Shown here: positions 56,950 to 64,000 of the stretch, one piece after another
Layout: each line of letters begins with the position of its first letter
Numbering within the stretch: the first letter of the stretch is position 1
Source of the DNA: Grammothele lineata
Taxonomy: Eukaryota; Basidiomycota; Agaricomycetes; Polyporales; Polyporaceae
Direction: 5' to 3'
NCBI GenBank assembly: GCA_002150815.3
Contig: NDFF03000150.1
Coordinates: 62,001-126,000, forward strand
Length of the DNA: 64,000 nucleotides
Translations under genes and position numbers: made by a program
Notes under the pieces: generated by a model
Database searches by the model: none
Told to the model about the DNA's origin: nothing
The model's input: the letters and a program-made list of their open reading frames with translations, nothing else

Positions 56950-58009
56950 ATGAGCGTAGACGAAAACGCCGACATCGCCTTCTTTCTCCCCGAGGACCTG
57001 CACCTGTGCAACTGGTGCAGCAGCCCCGGCGACAAGGACAACAAACTCAAGCGATGCACAGGCTGTGGCATCGTTTTGTACTGCAGCAGGGAGTGCCAGA
57101 GACTCGCGTGGCCGACGCATAAGTGAGTTCCACCCTGTTATCCCCGGTTAACCGTGCTGAACTTTTTGAACCTTGCTGTACAGGGCAGGATGTCGAATCC
57201 AGTCTAATCCAGGGACCCCGACAAGCCCGAGGACCTTTGAAGAAGAGTCGCACGCAGAACGTCGCGCGCGGGCCATTGAGGATCTGGGCTTCCGCTCGGC
57301 CGTCGAAATGTCTCAGGCCCTCAAAGACTGGGCTAGGTGGCACCACTGGGCGTTCACGACCTTGACCAAGGCCACGGTCCTCCTCGAGGGCGGCCCAGAC
57401 GTGCTCCGCCTCGACTGCTCAGACGGCCTGCCGCACTTCATGTCCTTTGTTGTCTCCCCGAACAGGTGCCTTGGGCCAGACGACAGCCCCGCAAAGGCGT
57501 TCTTCGTACAGCACGTCGGCCTCGTCTCTGCGGGGGACTTTGTCGGCGAGGACGACGCGCTCCTCAGGGTATGGCACAACGCGGAGTCTGGGCGTGTCGC
57601 GATGGATCGCTCGTTCAGGCTCGACGGCGACCCGACGTTCGCGGGCATCATCTCTGTGATGTACTTGTTCAAGGACACGGGCATGCTCGTCCACAACCAG
57701 CACCCTGTCTTCCGGGCGCGCAGCCGAGAGCCATTGTCGGAGCAGGCGAAGCTCATGCTTAGGGACCTCATCAGCATGTGTAAGGCGACCATAAATGCGG
57801 GTGTGTCTATGGAGGCCCCCGACCTCCTTTCCCGTTCGTTGGTTCCTAACCCCGGCGTCCTCGAGAAGAAAGGCAGAAGGGACTGGATCTGGAGGCCGTT
57901 GTTCGCTGGAGGCCGGGCCTGGGAGACCTTGGGTAGCTTCATACCCTCCTTCATCATGAAGTCCAACCTCCGGCCTCAAACGGTTTACGAACAGTTCGCA
58001 AGAATCTGA
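56950..58009 (+). CDS. MYND zinc-finger protein of unknown function
   Basis: Two exons, about 330 residues. Start MSVDENADIAFFLPEDLHLC at 56950. The MYND finger is CNWCSSPGDKDNKLKRCTGC followed by YCSRECQRLAWPTHK-AGC, with all seven Cys and the His in place; the intron falls inside THK. The rest has no known domain: FEEESHAERRARAIEDLGF, ALKDWARWHHWAFTTLTKAT, LPHFMSFVVSPNRCLG, MYLFKDTGMLVHNQHPVF, and a C terminus ending TVYEQFARI, stop 58007-58009. A MYND finger followed by such a non-enzymatic region is a common basidiomycete arrangement (not a SET-MYND methyltransferase). It probably binds a protein partner through the finger. It converges on PDCD5. Confidence 0.85.
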
Positions 58010-58292
58010 GACAGCGTCACTCAGGGAGACGTCGCCCTTAATGCCCAATGGCTAGCCTCGGTTCAAGGAGATGTACGACTGTTGCTGTTTTGCCGCCCTG
58101 ATGTTGTATCGCTATTCTTTCACCAAGCTTTCTTGCGGGCTGTCGCATTAGCAGCTGATTGTATTCACTCACCTCGCAATGTAGTAGTCTGACGCAATCA
58201 CACTCTTTCCTTTGACGCGGACGTGAGGCATTGAGATACAAGCACAGAAGGGTGAAGGGTATTGATACATATCGCTGTCTTTGGTCCGTCAA

Positions 58293-58861
58293 TCAGAAGT
58301 CGTCGTCATCGTCGAATCCTCCTTTTCTGTGGTGGAACTGGAGGAGCGCGAAGAGATTACGAAAGGCCACATGGGAAAGGAGAACGTACACGTACCACAA
58401 TTGAGCCTTTTCCAGGCGCGGCTTTGGATTGCGCTCCGTCGATCTAGATGCATATGCCGATTGAGTTAGTTCTTTAGAGCGTACATGGGTGAAACGCACT
58501 TGGTCAAGCAGCTCAATCAGCTGTTCCTCGGAGACACGCCCTCTCAGTTGCCCAGTTTGGGCCATGCGCATAAGGAGGCCCTCGATCTGTTTCGCCCGAT
58601 CAGGGCTTACGAGCGCGATGCGCGCAACTGCACGGTCGCAAAGATGTCAACGCCAAAGATATTGCACGAGACGGCGCAAGACGTACGTCGCTCGCGTGCA
58701 GCAGAGTCCAGGATCGTTGCAAGGAGATCCCTCCGCATCTGCTCCTCTGCTGCCTGCTTTCCGCCATCTTCCTCAGCCTGCGCACCTCCCCCTGCACCCC
58801 CCTGCTGCTGCAGCTGGTTCATGCGCGCGGCGCGAATCGCGGCCAACTCCGGGTCCGACAT
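58293..58861 (-). CDS. PDCD5: PDCD5/TFAR19-family protein
   Basis: Small helical protein conserved from archaea to man; binds nucleic acid and, in animals, the CCT chaperonin. Start MSDPELAAIRAARMNQLQQQ at 58861, then a Gly/Ala linker, AEEQMRRDLLATILDSAARE, LSRIALVSPDRAKQIEGLLM and MAQTGQLRGRVSEEQLIELL. The last two exons give IDGAQSKAAPGKGSIV and FHHRKGGFDDDDDF, the usual acidic end, stop 58293-58295. Exons are joined by four short introns and all family blocks are present. Length near the family norm of about 130 residues. Confidence 0.95.
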
Positions 58862-59248
58862 GGCCGATAGACAAAAGCAGCGAGCTTGAACGAGTCGAGT
58901 GGTACAATCGAGTCAGAAAGGGGATACCGCAGGAACGAGCCAATGCCTCGTGCGATCAGGAATCCGTATGGTACAACAGCGAGAGAGAGCAAGCGAAAAG
59001 GCGAAAGCAGCACGATTGACTCGGCGAGGGAAAACGCGCTGACCAGAAAAGGCGTTTGTGGCGTCCGTGCCACTCTGCGGCGAGACGCCCGCGCCGCCTC
59101 ATGCCGCCGCCATCGCGCTCGCCCGCGTTCGAAGCCGCCCCGAACTGCTCACGCCCATTGTCCGCCCGCCTGCGCATGCCGCCGTTCTCACAGCCCTTCC
59201 CCGCGGCTCCGTAGATGCTTATGGGCTTGCACTGCGGTTGTCGCCAGC
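58862..59248. promoter_or_regulatory. Divergent promoter between PDCD5 and the T5orf172 gene
   Basis: About 390 bases between opposite starts. The plus-strand frame is open through this region, so the start of the right-hand gene could lie further upstream. No TATA box is seen. Confidence 0.4.
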
Positions 59249-60905
59249 ATGCCTCTTGATCTCTTCGCTCCCTTCAGACGCACCCGGCCTTCCCCCACGT
59301 CCGAGGATCCTACCCCACAACCCCACGGGAACACCATGGGTACGAAGCATAGTGGCAAGTCCAGTGGCGGACGCACCTCGACATCCTCGGACCCCGATCT
59401 TGTCGTGGACGCGTTTGGCAAGCTTACTCTAGGCGGACGTGGGGGAGCAAGACCTTCAGAGGCGTACCATGCGGACGAGTTCATCGGCGGCTTCGCGCCC
59501 CACGCCGCCTACCCCCCGGACGCGATGCAAGTCGACGCCGCGCCGCTGAACGGCACTCCCGTCTTCCCCAAGCCGCACCGCTACTCTCACCCCGCCGCTT
59601 CGCGCCGCCAGTCTGCTGGCCCTGCGATGCCGATGCCGATTCCGCAGATGTCGGGGAGTTCGTCCCTCACGATGCAGTACGCTCTTGCAGGGTACGGTCA
59701 GGCCCCGCTCGGGTCGCCACCCTCAGGCGACGGCCCGCGCCCTCCAAAGGGGCGGCCGCATTCGGACTCGGGACACCTGAAGACCCCACAGCGCCCGCAC
59801 GCTCAACATACACCGAACTCCGCCCCGTCGAAGCAGGGTGCGGGCGCGGTTACGAACCTCTCGCCGCTCCAGACCCCGACGAGACGGCCTCGCGCAGCGT
59901 CCAGTCCACCCTCGCCGACGGCGTCGTCTTCCTCGTCCTCGCTTTCGGGTGGGACGAGAGGCGGTCCTCGGGTGCAGTGCAGCGGGACGACGAAGAACGA
60001 CAAGCGGTGCACCCGTATGGTTGCCGTTACGCTACCTCTCTCGCGCCTCACGGGCGAGCTCGAGCCGCATTATTGTTACCAGCATGCGAAGTCGGCGTTC
60101 AAGGAGGTCTCGTTCAAGTCGCACAAGGATGCCTCGCTGACTGTCGAATACGATCGTGAGTGTGTGTATATGCCCTCTGGCTTTGGAGGTTAAACGCAAC
60201 GGGCGGACAGATTGGGTGCCGGAGTACCTTCAAGACGAGACGAAGGAGCTCCTCCGAGCAGAAATGAGGAGGAAGCGATCTGAGTCAGATGTCTTCGGGT
60301 ACATCTACGCGTTTGAGATTGACGGTGAGTATACACACTCCATTCACAGGGACTTTTCACTTACGAGGAGTAGACTCTTCAAACTCGGATATGATCCACA
60401 TCAAGGTCGGCCGGGCCGTCAAGCTGACGAAGCGACTCGCAGAGTGGGACAAGCAATGCCAGTCCAAGCAGACGCACCTGCGCGGATTTTGGCCCACTAC
60501 CGCCGACGCCGAGGCGGGCAACTTAGCTCGCGGACGCGTTCAAGTGGGCGAGGCGGGCCCGTGGTGCCACAGGGTTGAGAAGCTCGTACACCTCGAGCTA
60601 GCAGACCTCGCCGTCAACGCGCCGTACCTCGACCCTGCCTTCCCGAACGTTACCAATGACGGCAAGAACTCAAGCGACCGCGCCGTTCCCCGCCACCCGT
60701 GTCCCGACTGTGAGTTCCGCCGGCGACGTTCTTGTCGTGCATTGTAGATCCGCGATGCTGACAACACTGCGTAGGTAATCAAGTGCACAAGGAGATCTTC
60801 TCTTTCCCGCGGGCCACTAAGGGCCGGTACAAGGGGAAGGAGTGGGAGGAGATTGTGAAACCTGTGATCGAGAAGTGGGGAGGCTTCGTGGAGATGTACG
60901 TTTGA
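59249..60905 (+). CDS. T5orf172/DUF1766 (GIY-YIG-like) domain protein
   Basis: Start at ATG 59249 (MPLDLFAPFRRTRPSPTSED). A Pro/Ser-rich disordered half follows (GTKHSGKSSGGRTSTSSD, PHAAYPPDAMQVDAAPLNGT, TPTRRPRAASSPPSPTASSS). Next is a Cys/His cluster (VQCSGTTKNDKRCTRMVAVT, ELEPHYCYQHAKSAFKE). The C-terminal half is the Mug113/T5orf172 domain: DWVPEYLQDETKELLRAEMR, DVFGYIYAFEID, IHIKVGRAVKLTKRLAEWDK, HRVEKLVHLELADLAVNAPY, then HPCPDC and NQVHKEIFSFPRATKGRYKG, ending GGFVEMYV, stop 60903-60905. The Y-I-Y...K-V-G-R pair matches the GIY-YIG superfamily core. Nuclease activity is not proven for fungal members; fission yeast Mug113 is only known as meiotically up-regulated. Four or five introns. 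Confidence 0.85.
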
Positions 60906-61469
60906 GGCGGCAGGTGTCCGTCCTCGTGCTATACACGCTGCCCCCTTTAGAGCTCTGGCTATCCCTTGCTGTCCGGACAGTCGTCGCTGCGCACTGCTAT
61001 CGTCACACCATCCACCGTTATTATGCCACACTGTACTTTTACACATATGTACCTGGCAAGCCCCTGTTGTTCAATCTGTGTATGTACCCTGTTCTCCGAG
61101 AAACCCTGCATCGCGTTCCCCGAGAAGTCCTGTACCGCTTACACGCACAAGGGGGTGCGCACTCACCGCCATTCACCGGTTCGCGTTGTCATCGCGGAGG
61201 CGGTCCATTGTTTGCGGCAATTCTGCGCGGGCGCTTCCTTCCTGGGAACAATAGCAGGGCCACGTGACCGCGTCGAACAATAGGGCCGAAGCGCGTCTCA
61301 GCCGCCGGCCGCTTTGTCTTTCTTGCTCCGCCTATATAACCGCCATGGATGCATCGGCGAGCCCCATCGACCCTCCTCTCCTAGATCTACTCTACCGGCT
61401 TATTGCTTCTAGTCGCCGACGACACTTTACGACTCACTTCACGCGCCGCCAATCGTTCACTTCTGCAAC
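60906..61469. other. Intergenic region upstream of the cupredoxin gene
   Basis: 564 bases between two plus-strand genes. It contains the 3' UTR of the T5orf172 gene and a clear TATA-type core promoter at 61333. Confidence 0.5.
61333..61339 (+). promoter_or_regulatory. TATA box of the double-cupredoxin gene
   Basis: TATATAA, 131 bases upstream of the start codon at 61470. Pyrimidine-rich sequence follows it, as in many strong fungal promoters. Confidence 0.6.
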
Positions 61470-62749
61470 ATGCGCACTTACAACTTGCTTTCTCTCGCCG
61501 CCCTCGCATTCTCCGCACTCGTCATCCCGGTCGCCCGTGGTGCTGAGCACCAGGTGACTGTTGGTGGTGTTGGTGTTATTGCGTACGATCCTGAATTCAT
61601 CGTGAGTCCGACGCCACTTGTGCAACGTCCACTGAACTAACGTGATGAGCGAAGACGGCGGATCCTGGAGACACGGTCCTCTTTACCTTCAAGCAGAAGA
61701 ACCACACTGTTACCCAGTCTTCCCTGAACACGCCCTGTGCGCCCCTCCAGGATGGTTTTGACTCTGGCTTGTGAGTATTCTCAATCTAGATCATGTTCCC
61801 GGGCTTTGTCCTGAGATGATGCTCCCTAGCGTCCCCGTCCCCGATAACCAGACGGACAACTTTATCGTCGCGCGGTTCACCGTCCAGGACACGAACCCCG
61901 TCTGGGTGTACTGCCGCCAGGCAAACCACTGCCAGCAAGGAATGGTCTTCGCCATCAACCCCGGAGACAAGTTCGACACCTTCAAGAACAACGCCGTCGG
62001 TAACTCCACGTCCTCCACCGGCTCTGCTGCCGCCACCGCCACCGCTCCCCCGTCCTCAGCCAGCGTCGTGACTGTTACTGCCACTGTCACCGTAAACGGC
62101 GCCCAGCAGACGACGACGTACACCACCGACGCCGCCGCCGCCACGTCTGCGTCCGCTTCGTCCTCCGCCGCATCAGCGTCAGCGTCCGCATCGTCGCACG
62201 TCGTCATGGTCGGAGGCAGCGGCCAGCTCGCGTTCTCGCCCAGCACCCTCTCCGCGAACATCGGCGACAAGATCACGTTCCAGTTCGTCGACAAGAACCA
62301 CACCGCGACGCAGAGCTCGTTCGCGGACCCGTGCACGCCTCTCGCGCAGTCGAGCACGAACGGCCAGAGCGGGTTCGACTCTGGTTTCATGCCTGCGGCG
62401 AACGTGACCACCGCCCCCACGTTCACGATCACCGTCAATGACGTACGTCCCCTCTTTTTGTGCGTATACTTATTACGAGACTAACCTACATGTTCAGACC
62501 GCGCCGATCTGGGTGTACTGCAAGCAGACGAACCCGAAGAGCCACTGCAACGCCGGCATGGTCTTCGCCGTGAACGCGCCGACGAGCGGCAACACCTTCG
62601 ACGCCTTCCTCGCGAACGCCAAGAACGCGACGTCCGCCCAGTCCGGCACCTCGGGCTCGGGCAACGGTGCACTCGGCAACCACGCGCAGGGAGCTGGCGC
62701 GCTCGTTGCGGCGGCGGCGGTCCTCGTTGGGGCTCTCCTCCAGCTCTAA
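61470..62749 (+). CDS. Secreted protein with two cupredoxin domains, probable GPI anchor
   Basis: Start MRTYNLLSLAALAFSALVIP gives a signal peptide ending near ARGA. Domain 1: HQVTVGGVGVIAYDPEFI, ADPGDTVLFTFKQKNHTVTQ, CAPLQDGFDSGF, WVYCRQANHCQQGMVFAINP. A Ser/Thr/Ala linker (SASASSSAASASASASS) follows. Domain 2: GQLAFSPSTLSANIGDKITF, QFVDKNHTATQSSFADPC, WVYCKQTNPKSHCNAGMVFA. Each domain keeps the four type-1 copper ligands in order: His of NHT, Cys of VYC, His before the next Cys, and Met of the GM pair. The C terminus (AQGAGALVAAAAVLVGALLQ) is a hydrophobic GPI-addition tail, stop 62747-62749. Three introns. Probably a cell-surface blue-copper protein; no electron-transfer partner is known. 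TATA-driven. Confidence 0.88.
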
Positions 62750-63538
62750 GCGCTTCATGAGCCTCTAAGTCTTGGGAAGGGGGTTTCTTTGTTACGAGCC
62801 TCGCATGCACACGACGCGTGCCGCGTTGGACGTCTGGACGTCCTCGCGGTGTGCGGCGACGACCTGCGACGATGACGGCATGGACGCTTGCCTGCCTGCC
62901 GATGCTCTCTGGGACTCTGTATCGCTTAGTATTTTCTCTCCTCTCTTTCTCCATCTCCGTGGGTTTAGGTCTCCAGCTATGTAGCTATATCCTTATCCCC
63001 CTTCGCGTTCGTTACCCCTCTGTATCTATACTGTAGCGACCGGTCTGTCTGCGATGCTGGACACTCACGTGGTGCTTCGCGCCTTAGTTTACTCACGTCG
63101 AGTACCGAGTGCTTGATTTGATGATGTCTCTACATGGATTAATGATCGTCGAATACTGAGTTGTGTTTTCTCAACATTCGTGCGTGCTACAGTGAAGACG
63201 CCATTGATTTCTTGGTGTTACCGTGTGACCTACACCTTCCATCGACGTCTTGGGGTTTGGTGATTTATCTTGGATTATGGTTGCACATCGGAACGCATAC
63301 ATTGTTATTCACTTAATGCCACATACGCATTTGCTTTCCCATCGGAGAGCTAGTAACGTTGCACAGTTCGAGCGTCATTGGGGGAGAAGCTGGCATAGCG
63401 AGTGTCTAGCTCGCTGAGCGAGCCCACCACGGATATTGAATGACTTTCAAAAGCAAGTTCTGGTTGCGTGTACTAAGGGTTGGATATCTCAGGTTAGGGT
63501 TACCGTACATAGCTCGGACGTGCGCCTAGATTACTGTA
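62750..63538. other. Intergenic region 3' of the cupredoxin gene
   Basis: About 790 bases with no recognisable gene. A TTAGGGTT-like word at about 63494 is a lone occurrence, not a telomeric array. Confidence 0.45.
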
Positions 63539-63806
63539 CTGTGGTAATCAGACCATAGCGGCGCGTCACGCGTCACAGGGCCCGCCGCCGCGCCGCTATC
63601 CACCTTTTGTCACTGGTCACAAGGAGCCCCGCCGGACGTGACCGACGGCGGTGAGGCCAATTTGGGTGCGCCGGATGCCTAAAATGGAAAATTTCCGCCG
63701 CCTGCGGCGGCGGCGTCACACCTTGAGGGCATCCCCGCCGCCCCGCCGGTTCGGCGGGGACGTGTCACACCCTAAACCCCCCGCCGCTATGGTCTGATTA
63801 CCACAG
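63539..63806. mobile_element. 268-bp MITE with 25-bp perfect terminal inverted repeats and TA target site
   Basis: CTGTGGTAATCAGACCATAG (continuing CGGCG) at 63539-63563 is matched by its exact reverse complement at 63782-63806. TA flanks both ends (63537-63538 and 63807-63808). The interior is GC-rich (CCGCCG runs, GCGTCACGCGTCACAG) and non-coding. The end sequence CTGT, the TA target and a GCGGCG block next to GTGACG-type words are shared with the element at 22939-23327, although the TIR middles differ. Confidence 0.9.
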
Positions 63807-63808
63807 TA

Positions 63809-64000
63809 GTCTTTTCTACCCCTTGTCGCTACGTCTATGTTCGTCTCCGCTATAGAACGGGATCTAACGCACTTGCGACGCCTGAAGAAAACTCACCCAA
63901 GGTCTCCCGACCTCCACCACCCCTAGTATCCTTACATTGCGTTAGCCGCACACATCCGGAAGCTGTCTCTACACAACCGGTCACACACTGCAGCAACAGG
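63809..64000. other. Right-hand flank
   Basis: The last 190 bases hold no recognisable feature. Confidence 0.4.

Noticed and set aside
63477..63507. Telomere-like TTAGGG words
   Set aside because: Only one or two imperfect units, with no array, so not a telomeric or interstitial telomere tract.
1..64000. tRNA, rRNA or CRISPR arrays
   Set aside because: No T-loop plus anticodon arrangement, rRNA core sequence or regular repeat-spacer pattern was seen on reading. A covariance-model scan was not possible.

Overview
The window is nuclear DNA of a filamentous basidiomycete, most likely an Agaricomycete and possibly a polypore. It is GC-rich. Its genes are broken by many short introns (about 50-70 bp, GT..AG), packed closely on both strands, and most are conserved eukaryotic housekeeping genes. 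Several proteins are of types typical of Basidiomycota: DUF7330, BTB-fold proteins with an acidic ESDSDLDE-type linker, a GPI-type double cupredoxin and a dimeric alpha/beta-barrel (ABM) protein. No rRNA, tRNA, CRISPR array or prokaryotic element was seen.

Layout. 1-7.6 kb: a TBC RabGAP running off the left edge (-), a short-chain dehydrogenase (-), and the cullin-neddylation factor DCN1 (-) divergent from the Fe-S assembly factor CIA2 (+). 7.6-11.6 kb: about 4 kb with no credible gene. 11.6-16.8 kb: a DUF7330 protein (+) convergent with the dynamin-like GTPase VPS1 (-). 17.3-25.3 kb: three tandem BTB-type paralogues (+). Between copies 2 and 3 lie a decayed duplicate of the vps1 first exon and promoter, the tail of a pogo-type transposase, and a 389-bp TA-flanked MITE. 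25.4-37.7 kb: splicing factor SPF45 (-), a JMJD5-like JmjC oxygenase (-), and the TBP-removing ATPase MOT1 (+). 38.4-43.8 kb: a mucin-like membrane protein, an ABM protein and a secreted agmatinase (all -). 44.7-56.5 kb: an RNA block of deadenylase PAN2 (+), U3 processome factor LCP5 (-) and CCR4-NOT ubiquitin ligase NOT4 (-). 56.9-62.7 kb: a MYND zinc-finger protein (+), PDCD5 (-), a T5orf172/GIY-YIG protein (+) and a double-cupredoxin surface protein (+). 62.8-64 kb: intergenic DNA holding a second, 268-bp MITE of the same architecture.

The genes do not form one pathway. The region with the most history is 16.6-25.3 kb. A segment spanning the vps1 5' end, the shared promoter and a BTB gene appears to have been duplicated. 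The duplicate vps1 end decayed, mobile elements entered, and the BTB genes survived and diverged. The other structural novelty is a pair of TA-flanked, CTGT-starting palindromic elements. A 27-nt micro-exon that appears to carry the catalytic serine of the dehydrogenase is also notable. Gene models were assembled by eye from reading frames and splice sites; outer coordinates are start and stop codons unless said otherwise.
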